Assembly: GCF_032452875.1 (NCBI RefSeq)
Contig: NC_083876.1
Coordinates: forward strand, 24,030,001 to 24,094,000
Length of the DNA: 64,000 nt
Direction: 5' to 3'
From: Bos javanicus
Taxonomy: Eukaryota; Chordata; Mammalia; Artiodactyla; Bovidae
Shown here: piece after piece, positions 1 to 10,457 of the stretch
Position numbering within the stretch: position 1 is the stretch's first letter
Layout of the letters: the number at the start of each line of letters is the position of its first letter
Position numbers and translations under genes: made by a program
The notes under the pieces: generated by a model
Seen by the model: only the letters and a program-made list of their open reading frames with translations
Told to the model about the DNA's origin: nothing
Databases searched by the model: none

Positions 1-50
1 TCTCCCACATTGTGGGCAGATGCTTAACCATCTGAGCCACCAGGGAAGTG
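1..50 (-). mobile_element. Bov-tA SINE, 3' remainder cut by window edge
   Basis: The first 50 bases read as the antisense of the tRNA-derived head of a Bov-tA SINE, with the characteristic run ending in 'gagccaccagggaag'. The rest of the element lies outside the window. It sits in an ECHDC1 intron. Confidence 0.75.
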
Positions 51-1159
51 GCTTTAGAAGGCATTCTTTACAAGCAATTCCAAATATATATATGTTTTAT
101 ACATAATAACTTTTGTTGTCGTAAGTTCATCTGCATTAGCCCAACATCTAGGACTTTAACCAGCTTTTATGTTCAGATGATTTTAAGTGAATTTTTTCCT
201 GACATAGTCCTTCTTTGTATTGTAGACATAGCTCTGAGCCATCAATGTCAGTTCCAGGGCATAATTAGGAATTGTGACAATTTTATCTGTGAAAAGCTTT
301 ATAGGATTTTCAACATTAATAATATTATTTCCCAGTTATTAGACATTACTGTAATTTCTACTTTCTTTTGACCTTGATTTCTGTTTAACGAAGCTGTTCT
401 TCCCTCACAATTTGGGGCTAGTTCAGATTCTTAAGACACTTGGTTCCTTCTTCCTCCCATTTGAAAATTATTTATTGAAAACTACTACTTTCATGGCTGT
501 TTGCTTCTAAAAACAGTGGTCCATAATTGAGGCAGATTTTCCCTCATAGGAATTCACAGCTGCCAAGAACGTCCTCTTTCCCAGTGGGTTAGTAAATAGG
601 CTTTTGTGAGAATTCTCTATTGGAATATTTCTCTTGATTAAAGGATCAGAGACTGAGAGTCTGTTGTTCTTGGTGCTGAAAGAACCAACCACCTGCAGCT
701 GGGCATTGAACACTTGGGAAATGCAGAACTAACTTAGTCTTCATTTTTGTAATGAGTAGCTTGAAAGCAATAATTTTTCTTAAAAAATTAAAATTCAGAC
801 ATGACCTTTAAACCAAATTAGATTTTAATAGTGAATGCATAGAGGCATGCAGTCAAAATACTGATAGGCTGCATTCCCCAAACACTGTGGCTTTATGCAG
901 CCTATTAATAACAGCATACACATATTTAACTGGTAAATGATTGCTGTGCCTACTAGTCTCCTTGTTTATTCCCTTTTATTGTTCCACTTGATTAATCATC
1001 CTGTACATAAAAGTCCCAATATTTGGGGAAAATGAATCCCTGCTGTAGGAAATCATCCCTCTCAAGTCCAACCCAAGCCACTGTCAGCTTTCTTACTAGC
1101 ATCCCCGCTTCCACTCTCCCCTAGTTACCTATTGTATGTAGTGGGAGGTTTAGAGCATG
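51..1159. other. ECHDC1 intron, no recognised feature
   Basis: AT-rich, ORF-poor sequence with no splice-flanked exon or repeat that I could name. Short ORFs here lack codon structure. It is assigned to the ECHDC1 intron because the terminal ECHDC1 exon follows on the same strand. Confidence 0.5.
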
Positions 1160-1360
1160 CGTGGGGAAGCTAACTTGCTTGGATTTAAAATTCTGTCCCT
1201 GCTATAGCTGCATGGCCTTGGGTGTGCTATTTATTTCATCTGTTGCCTCTGTTTCCGTCTGCAAAATGAGCATATTACTATACCTCCAGGGTTGTTCCGA
1301 GGATGTTAACATAGAGTTCCTTAAATAGTTGGTGTGCTATTAAATGCTAAATAGGCAACT
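1160..1360 (+). repeat. MIR SINE remnant
   Basis: The order 'ttggatttaaaattctg', 'catggccttgggtg', 'tgcaaaatgagcatattac' and 'gggttgttccgaggat' follows the MIR consensus in sense orientation, with old-looking divergence. It is intronic in ECHDC1. Confidence 0.75.
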
Positions 1361-1439
1361 CTTACAAAATAAATCAGATACTACTCCTTTGGACGGTCTC
1401 CTCCTAAAGAGCCTCACACTTAAAAAATAAAATCTGACC

Positions 1440-1860
1440 TCCTATCCAAGTGCCTATAAGCTCGCTCTGATCTCATCCCCCATTTCTGTTTGCTGTATTC
1501 CTGCTACATAAGCCTGGTCCCCAGAGATACTAAGCAGTTCTGCTTCAAGGCCTTTGCACTTGTAATTGCCTCTTCCTGGAATTCCCTTCCAGAATTTTGC
1601 ATTGCTCACTCACTTGGGTAGTTGCTCAAAAATTCAGAGGCCTTTTCCATATAAGATGGCACACACCCAACACATGTATCCTCATACTCTAGTCCCTTGC
1701 CCCGTTTTCTTTGTAGCATGTAGCACCACTGACATCATATTGTTGTTCAGTGTCTTTCTCTCCTAACAGGAATGTAAACTGAGCAGATTTTATTTTGGTT
1801 ATTCCTGTAGTCCTGCATCGAGACCACCTGGCATTGATAGAGCTTAGTAAATACTTGTGG
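1440..1860 (+). repeat. L2 LINE 3' end remnant
   Basis: Contains the L2 3' hallmarks 'aaggcctttgcactt', 'cctcttcctggaattccctt' and a terminal segment like 'ggaatgtaaactgagcag' followed by 'tagtaaatacttgtgg'. It is diverged, which fits the age of the family. Confidence 0.65.
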
Positions 1861-2299
1861 GAAGAGTGGAGCTAAAAAACAAGTCCCAAGTTAGAAAACA
1901 GTATTTTTACCCTAAGGACTAATGACTTGAACTTATTATAATTTTTTTTTATAGTATGCACCTAACATTTTCTACTCCCATATATTCACTTTAATCCAGG
2001 TTTTCTCATTAGGCTACCACTTACTTTAGATTGGGTTTTCAGAATAAACGTCAAGATTAGATTCATATATGCAAAGTAAAAGATAACACAAGATTGGTGA
2101 CCTTGTTTTCAGACAGAAGCACTAAATGCCATGTAGTAAATTGAATTCTATACTTAGCCAGGTTTTTTGAACATTATTTTTAATGACACAGCTACCTATA
2201 AAGACCTATGAGATTTCAGGTCAGATTATGAATAGGTAGTACTTTGTGACTAAAGCATACATACTTTAAATTAGTTTTTTTTTTCTTTTTTTTTTGCAG
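1861..2299 (+). other. ECHDC1: End of ECHDC1 intron with polypyrimidine tract and 3' splice site
   Basis: No repeat is recognised here. The stretch ends in a strong polypyrimidine tract (about 2275-2295) and a GCAG acceptor whose AG is at 2298-2299. This defines the start of the terminal ECHDC1 exon. Confidence 0.8.
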
Positions 2300-2708
2300 G
2301 TTAATGACTACAGAGAGTGAGATCAGATTTGTCCACAAGGAGATGGGCATAATACCAAGCTGGGGCGGTGCCACCCGGCTGGTTGAGATCATCGGCGGTA
2401 GACAAGCTCTCAAAGTATTAAGTGGGGCCCTTAAGCTGGATTCAGAAAAAGCATTAAATATAGGAATGGTGGACGACATCTTGCCGTCTTCAGATGAAAC
2501 CGAATGTCTCAAAGAAGCACAAGAGTGGCTACAGCAGTTTATCAAAGGGCCACCAGAAGTAATCAGAGCTTTGAAAAAATCTGTTTCTTCATGCAAAGAG
2601 CTTTGTTTAGAGGAGGCATTACAGAGAGAGAGAGATATTCTAGGAACAGTTTGGGGTGGACCAGCAAATTTAGAGGCTGTTGCTAGGAAGGGAAAGTTTA
2701 ATAAATAA
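2300..2708 (+). CDS. ECHDC1: ECHDC1 ethylmalonyl-CoA decarboxylase, terminal coding exon
   Basis: This is the C-terminal part of the crotonase-fold enzyme ECHDC1, a cytosolic decarboxylase that removes ethylmalonyl-CoA (and methylmalonyl-CoA) formed by side activity of acetyl-CoA carboxylase. The exon starts after the acceptor AG at 2298-2299. Its first base completes a split codon, then the frame reads LMTTESEIRF and runs about 135 codons to TAA at 2706-2708. Recognisable segments include VHKEMGIIPSWGG, the conserved crotonase helix region, the middle stretch KVLSGALKLDSEKALNIG, and the C-terminus GPANLEAVARKGKFNK. The ATG at 2304 is an internal methionine, not a start; upstream exons lie left of the window. 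No frameshift or stop is seen. The gene converges on RNF146. Identification rests on recalled human ECHDC1 protein sequence; I am confident of the family and nearly certain of the orthologue. Confidence 0.95.
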
Positions 2709-2723
2709 TTTTTAAAAATACAT

Positions 2724-2946
2724 CAGATCAGATCAGATCAGATCAGTCGCTCAGTTGTGTCCGACTCTTTGAGACCCCGTGAATCGCAGCACGCCAGGCC
2801 TCCCTGTCCATCACCAACTCCTGGAGTTCACTGAGACTCACGCCCATCGAGTCAGTGATGCCATCCAGCCATCTCATCCTCTGTCGTCCCCTTCTCCTCC
2901 TGCCCCCAATCCCTCCCAGCATCAGAGTCTTTTCCAATGAGTCAAC
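2724..2946 (-). mobile_element. BovB LINE 3' fragment in ECHDC1 3'UTR
   Basis: A 5'-truncated BovB (RTE) copy in antisense to ECHDC1. It starts at the left with the BovB pentamer tail, seen as repeated 'gatca' units, and its - frame encodes the end of the BovB ORF (VDSLEKTLMLGGIGG ... MRWLDGITDS). It begins about 16 nt after the ECHDC1 stop codon, so the first part of the 3'UTR is transposon-derived. No clear TSD was found. Confidence 0.88.
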
Positions 2947-4411
2947 GCGCAAGTTAAAACCCCAATGATTAATATGGATAAAAGTTGAATGATACCAAAT
3001 ATGAATATCAAAACTACTTAGAAGGTAGTATTAGTATTTGTAGTATACCAGCTGTTTGACTACTTGAACTCAGTTGGCCTAGTTTTCAGTTTATTCAGGT
3101 AGTTGCTAAGTAATTCTGAAGCTCTAACTAAAATACACAACACTTTGGGCTTAAACATAATCATTAATTCCCAGATTCCCATGATAGTTATTAGGCTATA
3201 CCCAAAGACTAGTTTTTGAAAGGAAAAACTACACAAAACCTATTCCTGGTGTTCTCAAAAAGTCTTGTCTTGTCTTAACCTGGAAATAACTTACAAAAAT
3301 AACGTAATGAAGCTAAGAGAACAAAATTGTAAAGGGGTCAGGGGACAGGAAGATACGCAAAGTTATGATTCGTCCTTTTCTTCCCCTCCATGCAGCTGCA
3401 TTAAAGAAGTCATGGACTGGCCCTTCTTTTAAGGATGCTCCTCACCCCACCCTTCTACGTATTTGGACCTTATTTGATGTTTCAAATAATTACTAATTTC
3501 TATTTTTGGTTATCTATGAAACAATGATGGCCACCATACAAAAAGTCTGTTGATTCTACAAAATTGGCCAGTTGATTTGTATGCACCAGAATTTCCAAGC
3601 TAGCAATTACTATAGTTTATGTAGTAATCAAATTTTCTTTGATCAGAGACTCATGAAGCATTGTGTTACACATGAATCAGATTTCTTTTTTTCCTAAGAA
3701 GTAGCCATCTTCTTTTATAACTAGCTATATTTAAAAGTAAATTTAATAATAATGGATGACAAACTTTTATGATCTTAGTAATACAGACTTAAAAAAAAAA
3801 CTAAGTCAATTAAGTCCTAATCTAAGAGGTAAAAGGTGATTTTATTAATGCCAGTTTATACTTGCCATTGTAACATTCAATTCACATTTGATAAATTGTA
3901 TTAAAGACAACTTGCATATGCTTCATCAACATGATCCTGCTGTTTTGATTTAGGAAAATACAGAAGATAAACTCATGTTACTTTTTTGCAGAATCAAATT
4001 CTGGATTACCAAGTTAACCCAACATTTCCAACCTTGCTGTAGATTCTACATTTTGTGTTGAGTGAGTTTGTGTCTACTAATGCTATTTAGAAATAAACCT
4101 ATCATTTAATTCATGTAAGTGCTAGCCATTAATGAAGACTGGCAAGGAAAACCCAGTATATACATAGCCTCTACTATCAAGTTATTTAAGACAGGCTTTA
4201 GGTTTATTTCCACACATATTTATTCCATGAAAATTCCCTGGAGACTGTTTAAATATTCTCTATGAAGAAATCAAACTTTTCTGAGCAAGTGGCCATGTAA
4301 GCTGAATAGACCAATTTAAATCACCACTTTTAGTGATCTTTGGCCACAAAATGTTTCCCATTCCCTTCCAGATTCAAACAAAAGACAGATTAATTTTGAT
4401 AAATTCTAATA

Positions 4412-4417
4412 TTTATT
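4412..4417 (-). terminator. RNF146: Candidate RNF146 poly(A) signal (AATAAA on -)
   Basis: TTTATT on + reads AATAAA on -, about 640 nt beyond the RNF146 stop. Further hexamers occur on - near 4203-4208 and 4219, so the actual 3' end is uncertain. Confidence 0.3.
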
Positions 4418-5057
4418 AAATTATAAAGTCTGTAATCAAAAAAAAAATGTGGATCAAGAGAAACCTCTTAACTACAAGGACTAGACAGCAAAGCCTATGA
4501 GAACGCTATGAAGTGTGTTACAAACAAGATTCTGAAACATAAGTTATAAGCTGTTTCCTTTACATTTCCATTTCAGTAACTTTACTGTTAAGTAGTTATT
4601 TTAAAACCCCAAATTCACATTTGTTCTCACGTTATTTAAGCTTTCTGTTCATACTGATACCAGACATCTTGTAGGTGCCAAATTTTGGTAATGGTTTTAC
4701 GTCAATCCATGCAGAAAAATATGAACCAAGGCAATAGTCAGATGAGGACCATTAATGCACAAATACACACACGCTGGCCAAAAGAACTGAAGGTATTTTA
4801 AAAAACTATAAAATAAACAGACCTCAAGAAAACTGCGTTATTACTAAACAGCTCTCAACTATTAACACCCAAGTTCTTTATATTAAATAAATTTCTCAAC
4901 AGAGATGTGTTAGACATATTAATTACAAGTCTATCCTTCCCATACCCCTTCCCACCCCAACTCCCAAAATGCACTACTGGGGATGAGTATAATGTTACGT
5001 GGGCAAAAATTTACAGATAACCATTTTCATCTTGAGCATGGATCTGAAAACTTTTAT

Positions 5058-6098
5058 TTAAACTTCCGTTACTGTGCACTGTCCATCAGGCCTTCGAGAT
5101 CTGACACTCACTGTTCCACCCGCTGCCACTGATCGATCAGATACTGTCTGACTTGGATTAGGAACCAAAAGTCTCTGTTGGGTCAAGGAGTGTTGTGCAA
5201 CAAGCGCAGATACATCCTCACTATCACTACTGGCATCGGATTCGGTTTCTTCAATCGAAGTGTCTGGTGCTGGTACCCTGCCTGAAGATGGTGATTCATG
5301 CTCTTCTTCTCCTTCCCCTCTATGACTTCTTTCCGCTATGCTGTCTCCACCAAGTTGTAAATGTGCAAAAGAGTCTTCCAGAGAAGTGCCTGCATCAGGG
5401 GATGGTGTGGCGGGGCTTGTTAGCTGACCGTCTACTGACGTCAGGGGCCTCACAGAAGACGACTGAACAGAAGCTCCGCTCTGAGCTGGTACACTGTCCG
5501 CTCCGTCAGCAGAGCTCTCTCTCGCCAGGTTTACAGTATTAGCATCGCAGTCCAGCCTGAGTCCAGCTACTCCCTTCTTTGGTATATCTATTATATCCCG
5601 CTTGATCTTCCTGCGACGTCCATGTTCATTTCTCCTATACTGTACCATATTTTCAAGATCGGCAACATACAGAAACCCGGCAATTAACATTTCAGTGCTC
5701 TTTTTACCTTTGGAAAAAGCCTCTTCCAGCTCTCTGCTAGTGCGCTCGTCATACTGCCACCACCCATTTCTTCCTTCATAATACCAGGCATATTCACCGT
5801 TTCCTCTACTTGCTGCCTTGAGTTCTTCTGGTGACAACAAGGTTGGCTTATCAAGGAAATCTTCGGGAATTTCTTGTCGACAGAGGGCACATCGCTTTCC
5901 AAGCCATGAAGCTCCCTTCACACACAGATAGCAGAAAACATGCTTACAAGGCAGACTGACTGGGTGAACACATGTCTGCAGACAAATGGCACATTCAGGG
6001 ACAGTTAGAGAAGGTGCAGTATTAGAACAGGACTCATTTGCTTTCCTGTTTGTAGGAAGCATGTTTATAGAGTGATCAATTTCTCCACAGCCAGCCAT
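5058..6098 (-). CDS. RNF146: RNF146 (Iduna), PAR-dependent RING/WWE E3 ubiquitin ligase
   Basis: RNF146 binds iso-ADP-ribose in poly-ADP-ribose chains and ubiquitylates PARylated proteins, notably axin and tankyrase, so it promotes Wnt signalling and acts in DNA-damage and parthanatos responses. Numbering from MAGCGEIDHS at 6098: C3HC4 RING at about residues 36-74 (Cys36, 39, 51, His53, Cys56, 59, 70, 73), then a WWE domain at about 92-168 with the W/Y-rich core YAWYYEGRNGWWQYDERT and the arginine run ending in Arg163 that contacts iso-ADP-ribose. The C-terminal half is acidic and Ser-rich, predicted disordered, and in the family carries tankyrase-binding motifs. The frame continues upstream to an ATG at 6155, but an acceptor (TTCTCAG, AG at 6101-6100) shows that those 19 codons are intron. 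With the spliced upstream exon the start becomes MMAGCG (see exon entry). 346 residues from this ATG, about 12 shorter than the recalled human protein, from small gaps in the C-terminal tail. No disruption is seen. Confidence 0.97.
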   Translation of the reverse strand: MAGCGEIDHSINMLPTNRKANESCSNTAPSLTVPECAICLQTCVHPVSLPCKHVFCYLCVKGASWLGKRCALCRQEIPEDFLDKPTLLSPEELKAASRGNGEYAWYYEGRNGWWQYDERTSRELEEAFSKGKKSTEMLIAGFLYVADLENMVQYRRNEHGRRRKIKRDIIDIPKKGVAGLRLDCDANTVNLARESSADGADSVPAQSGASVQSSSVRPLTSVDGQLTSPATPSPDAGTSLEDSFAHLQLGGDSIAERSHRGEGEEEHESPSSGRVPAPDTSIEETESDASSDSEDVSALVAQHSLTQQRLLVPNPSQTVSDRSVAAGGTVSVRSRRPDGQCTVTEV

Positions 6099-6101
6099 CC
6101 T
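6099..6101 (-). other. RNF146: 3' splice acceptor of the RNF146 coding exon
   Basis: On - the sequence reads a pyrimidine-rich tract, then CAG with AG at 6101-6100, then G ATG GCT. The exon therefore carries only one untranslated base (6099) before the ATG at 6098. This decides against the longer ORF that begins at 6155. Confidence 0.88.
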
Positions 6102-6999
6102 GAGAAAATGAGAGAAAATACATGTAATATTAAAATCTTGTTTTAACTCTTCCAAAATCTTAATTCAACATTCAGAAAACACTTATTAAGCACCAATTAT
6201 ATGCAAGTCAAGACAATGGGGACACAAAATTGAAAGCAGAGAAAAAACTTATGTAGAAAAATATTTTTGATTTGAATTTATTCTTATTTGTGGGCGGGAA
6301 ATGAGGCACAAATAAAAAGGTACAACCAAAGTATAGATTTGAAATAAATATACCATTTCTATTCACAGAATAGAACTAAATGCTAAGATTTTAAAATGTA
6401 CACTCCATCTACACTTTTAAAATCAGTCTGGACAGTACAGAAAAACAAAAAAATGGTTAAAAATAATTCAGATTACAATCTCAGTAACAAATTTTATATC
6501 TTTTAGGATACCACTAAGTGCAATTCTCCAATACTTCCATGTATTAATGTACTTCTGGTACTTGACAAGTAGACCATGTAAAATGACTAGAGCTGAAATC
6601 CTAGAAACTCCGTTTCTCTGCTGTATAATCTTAAAAACACTGGTTAAACCAGTCATCTCATTCCCCCTCTGTGAAACAACTTTTCTTTTAATGGCCTTTT
6701 TATTGTTGAGGCTTGTTCTAAACCACACAAACGTTCCTCTTGCTGTACTCTTTCAAGATGATCTCATCTACGTTCATGGCTTCAATTTGTTACCAACTCC
6801 TAAAATGATAATCACCAGCCCGGGTTTTTCGTTTTAGCACTAGAACTATCTTTTAATTGCCTACTTTAGCTCTCTTCTTGGCTAAAAAACTGAATTTATG
6901 ATCTGTTTCCTCCTTATTTACTTATTCCCTAAATGCCCCTCTGGAGACACCTCTATTCATTTGCTTTTCAAGCCAGAAATCCATCACTGAAGCTGTCCT
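6102..6999. other. RNF146 intron, unique-looking part
   Basis: Intronic on - between the coding exon and the 5'UTR exon at 23277. AT-rich; I recognise no repeat or exon. Short ORFs on both strands have no family resemblance. Confidence 0.5.
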
Positions 7000-8108
7000 C
7001 GGTTCGGTTCAGTTCAGTCGCTCAGTCATGTCCGACTCTTTGCGACCCCATGAATCGCAGCACGCCAGGCCTCCCTGTCCATCACCAACTCCCGGAGTTC
7101 ACTCAGACTCATGTCCATCGAGTCAGTGATGCCATCCAGCCATCTCATCCTCTGTCGTCCCCTTCTCCTCCTGCCTCCAAACCCTCCCAGCATCAGAGTC
7201 TTTTCCAATGAGTCAACTCTTCCCATGAGGTGGCCAAAGTACTGGAGTTTCAGCTTTAGCATCAGTCCTTCCAAAGAAATCCCAGGGCTGATCTCCTTCA
7301 GAATGGACTGGTTGGATCTCCTTGTAGTCCAAGGGACTCTCAAGAGTCTTCTCCAACACTACAGTTCAAAAGCATCAATTCTTCAGCACTCAGCTTTCTT
7401 CACAGTCCAACTCTCACATCCATACATGACCACAGGAAAAACCATAGCCTTGACTAGACGAACTTTTGTTGGCAAAGCAATGTCTCTGCTTTTGAATATG
7501 CTATCTAGGTTGGACATAAGTTTCCTTCCAAGGAGTAAGCGTCTTTTAATTTCATGGCTGCAGTCACCATCTGCAGTGATTTTGGAGCCCCGAAAAATAA
7601 AGTCTGACACTGTTTCCACTGTTTCCCCATCTATTTCCCATGAAGTGATGGGACCGGATGCCATGATCTTCGTTTTCTGAATGTTGAGCTTTAAGCCAAC
7701 TTTTTCACTCTCCACTTTCACCTTCATCAAGAGGCTTTTTAGTTCCTCTTCACTTTCTACCATAAGGGTGGTGTCATCTGCATAGCTAAGGTTATTGATA
7801 TTTCTCCCCGCAATCTTGATTCCAGCTTGTGTTTCTTCCAGTCCAGCGTTTCTCATGATGTACTCTGCATATAAGTTAAATAAACAGGGTGACAATATAC
7901 AGCCTTGATGTACTCCTTTTCCTATTTGGAACCAGTCTGTTGTTCCATGTCCAGTTCTAACTGTTGCTTCCTGACCTGCATATAGGTTTCTTAAGAGGCA
8001 GGTCAGGTGGTCTGGTATTCCCATCTCTTTCAGAATTGTCCACAGTTTATTGTGATCCACACAGTCAAAGGCTTTGGCATAGTCAAGAAAGCAGAAATAG
8101 ATGTTTTT
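7000..8108 (-). mobile_element. BovB LINE copy 1, 3' segment
   Basis: Antisense on +, this carries the BovB 3' terminus (pentamer tail near 7000), then the C-terminal RT part of the ORF. In the - frame the palm motif YADD is visible (SYADDTTLMVESEEEL), preceded by GVHQGCILSPCLFNLYAEY. The copy is interrupted at 8109 by an L1; the bases 8099-8108 (agatgttttt) are duplicated at 8938-8947. Its orientation is the same as RNF146 transcription. Confidence 0.93.
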
Positions 8109-8937
8109 TTTTGTTTGTTTGTTTTTTTAAAGTCTACAAGCAATAAATGCTGGAGAAGGTGTGGAGAAAAGGGAACTCTACAGCCACTATGGAGAACAGT
8201 GTGGAGATTCCTTAAAAAACTGGAAATAGAACTGCCTTATGATCCAGCAATCCCACTGCTGGGCATACACACTGAGGAAACCAGAAGGGAAAGAGACACA
8301 TGTACCCCAATGTTCATCGCAGCACTGTTTATAATAGCCAGGACATGGAAGCAACCTAGATGCCCATCAGCAGATGAATAGATAAGAAAGCTGTGGTACA
8401 TATACACAATGGAGTATTACTCAGCCATTAAAAAGGATACATTTGAATCAGTTCTAATGAGGTGGATGAAACTGGAACCTATTATACAGAGTGAAGTAAG
8501 CCAGAAAGAAAAACACCAATACAGTATACTAACGCATATATATGGAATTTAGAAAGATGGAAACAATAACCCTGTGTACGAGACAGCAAAAGAGACACTG
8601 ATGTATAGAACAGTCTTATGGACTCTGTGGGAGAGGGAGAGGGTGGGGAGATTTGGGAGAATGGCATTGAATCATGTATAATATCATGTATGAAACGAGT
8701 TGCCAGTCCAGGTTCGATGCACGATACTGGATGCTTGGGGCTGGTGCACTGGGACGACCTAGAGGGAGGGTATGGGGAGGGAGGAGGGACGAGGGTTCAG
8801 GATGGGGAGCACGGGTATACCTGTGGCAGATTCATTTTGATGTTTGGCAAAACTAATACAATATTGCAAAGTTTAAAAAAAAAACAAAAAAAAAAACTAT
8901 AGAAGGAAATTTCTGCTGCACCACAAAAAAAAAAAAA
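8109..8937 (+). mobile_element. Young 5'-truncated L1 inserted in BovB copy 1
   Basis: From about 8129 this follows the ruminant L1 ORF2 C-terminus (PYDPAIPLLGIHTEETRRER, then FIAALFIIARTWKQPRCPSADE) and the L1 3'UTR to about 8873, then a poly(A) run. A stop (TAG at about 8380) replaces the Trp codon expected after SADE. After the first poly(A) come 28 non-L1 bases (8897-8924) and a second poly(A) to 8937. The 5' junction has about 20 bases of T/G-rich filler (8109-8128). The flanking 10-bp TSD agatgttttt (8099-8108 and 8938-8947) proves a single L1 insertion into pre-existing BovB sequence. Confidence 0.93.
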
Positions 8938-10052
8938 AGATGTTTTTCTGGAACTCTCTTGCTTTTTCCATGATCCAGCGGATGTTGGCAATTTGATCTC
9001 TGGTTCCTCTGCCTTTTCTAAAACCAGCTTGAACATCAGGAAGTTCACGGTTCACATATTGCTGAAGCCTGGCTTGGAGAATTTTGAGCATTACTTTACT
9101 AGTGTGTGAGATGAGTGCAATTATGCGATAGTTTGAGCATTCTTTGGCATTGCCTTTCTTTGGGATCGGAATGAAAACTGACCTTTTCCAGTCCTGTGGC
9201 CACTGCTGAGTTTTCCAAATTTGCCGGCATATTGAGTGCAGCACTTTCACAGCATCATCTTTCAGGATTTGAAATAGCTCAACTGGAATTCCATCACCTC
9301 CACTAGCTTTGTTCATAGTGATGCTTTCTAAGGCCCACTTGACTTCACATTCCAGGATGTCTGGCTCTAGGTCAGTGATCACACCATCGTGATTATCTGG
9401 GTCGTGAAGATCTTTTTGTACAGTTCTTCTGTGTATTCTTGCCACCTCTTCTTGATATCTTCTGCTTCTGTTAGGGTCATACCATTTTTGTCCTTTATCA
9501 AGCCCATCTTTGCATGAAATGTTCCCTTGGTATCTCTAATTTTTTTGAAGAGAACTCTAGTCTTTCCCATTCTGTTGTTTCCCTCTATTTCTTTGCATTG
9601 ATCACTGAAGAAGGCTTTTGTATCTTTTCTTGCTATTCTTTGGAACTCTGCATTGAGATGCTTGTATCTTTCCTTTTCTCCTTTGTTTTTCGCTTCTCTT
9701 CTTTTCACATGTATTTTGTAAGACCTCCCCAGACAGCCATTTTGCTTTTTTTGCATTTCTTTTCCATGGGGATGGTCTTGATCCCTGTCTCCTGTACAAT
9801 GTCATGAACCTCATTCCATAGTTCATCAGGCACTCTATCTATCAGATCTCGTCCCTTAAATCTATTTCTCACTTCCACTGTATAATCATAAGGGATTTGA
9901 TTTAGGTCATACCTGAATGGTCTAGTGGTTTTCCCTACTTTCTTCAATTTCAGTCTGAATTTGGTAACTTCTTAAGGAGTTCATGATCTGAGCCACAGTC
10001 AGCTCCTGGTCTTGTTTTTGTTGACTGTATAGAGCTTCTCCATCTTTGGCTT
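8938..10052 (-). mobile_element. BovB LINE copy 1, 5' segment
   Basis: Continuation of copy 1 beyond the L1. The - frames encode the N-terminal RT region (SGGDGIPVELFQILKDDAVK, KTQQWPQDWKRSVFIPIPKK) and, further 5', the linker after the endonuclease, ending at the SDHELL motif that closes the APE-type nuclease. The nuclease body is missing, so the copy is 5'-truncated. Frames are broken several times. It ends at about 10052 head-to-head with copy 2. Confidence 0.92.
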
Positions 10053-10457
10053 CTCCTAACCCCTCCCCATTCAAAACATTAGCAAGTCCTACATTTTATC
10101 TCCTAAATATCCCCTAAATCCAACTATAGCCCATCTCTGCCCTTCCAAGTCATCAAGTAAACAATATTTATTAAATTACTGCATATGCCTTTTAATGGGT
10201 CCAGCCTTGTGTCTTGTTAAAAACTTGGTTTCAGGTTAGAGACCAGGATCTATATGCCCTGCACAGTCTGTCTGGACACCAGCTCTCATGCCAGCTTCAT
10301 CTCACAGCATGCTTCTTGGACTTCAGTTTTCTTATCAGTAAAATGGGGAAAATTCATGTTTTGACTCAATTCCCTTTTCTAAGATATCTAATACACACTA
10401 CATAATAAATACTTGATAAACTGAATTTAGCTCCTCTCTTTTCTGTTTATTGGCAAA
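10053..10457 (+). repeat. Spacer between inverted BovB copies, with a MIR remnant
   Basis: About 400 bases separate the 5' ends of two facing BovB copies. Inside, about 10225-10400 resembles MIR in sense orientation ('cttcagttttcttatcagtaaaatggggaa'-type core, written here only by its key words: cagtttt..cttatcagtaaaatgggg). Confidence 0.5.

Larger units (their letters stand above)
2709..5057. other. Convergent 3'UTR interval of ECHDC1 (+) and RNF146 (-)
   Basis: Between the two stop codons there is no further coding exon. The left part is ECHDC1 3'UTR on +, the right part RNF146 3'UTR on -. Candidate ECHDC1 poly(A) hexamers are ATTAAA near 3899 and AATAAA at 4092-4097; where cleavage happens cannot be told from sequence. 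The sequence is AT-rich with no obvious repeat apart from the BovB tail at 2724-2946. The two 3'UTRs may abut or overlap, which would give antisense transcripts. Confidence 0.55.

Noticed and set aside
2304..2708. A complete small gene starting at the ATG at 2304
   Set aside because: It is preceded by a strong acceptor at 2298-2299 and aligns to the C-terminal part of ECHDC1; the ATG is internal.
6098..6155. Longer RNF146 N-terminus starting MEELKQDF
   Set aside because: The extra 19 codons read through a polypyrimidine tract and a CAG acceptor; they are intron, and the spliced upstream exon offers a better start.
7111..7680. Conserved ORF families antisense to BovB (for example 7111-7680, 12004-12570, 41353-41907, 48352-48906)
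   Set aside because: They recur because BovB recurs; each is the antisense shadow of the same RT segment.
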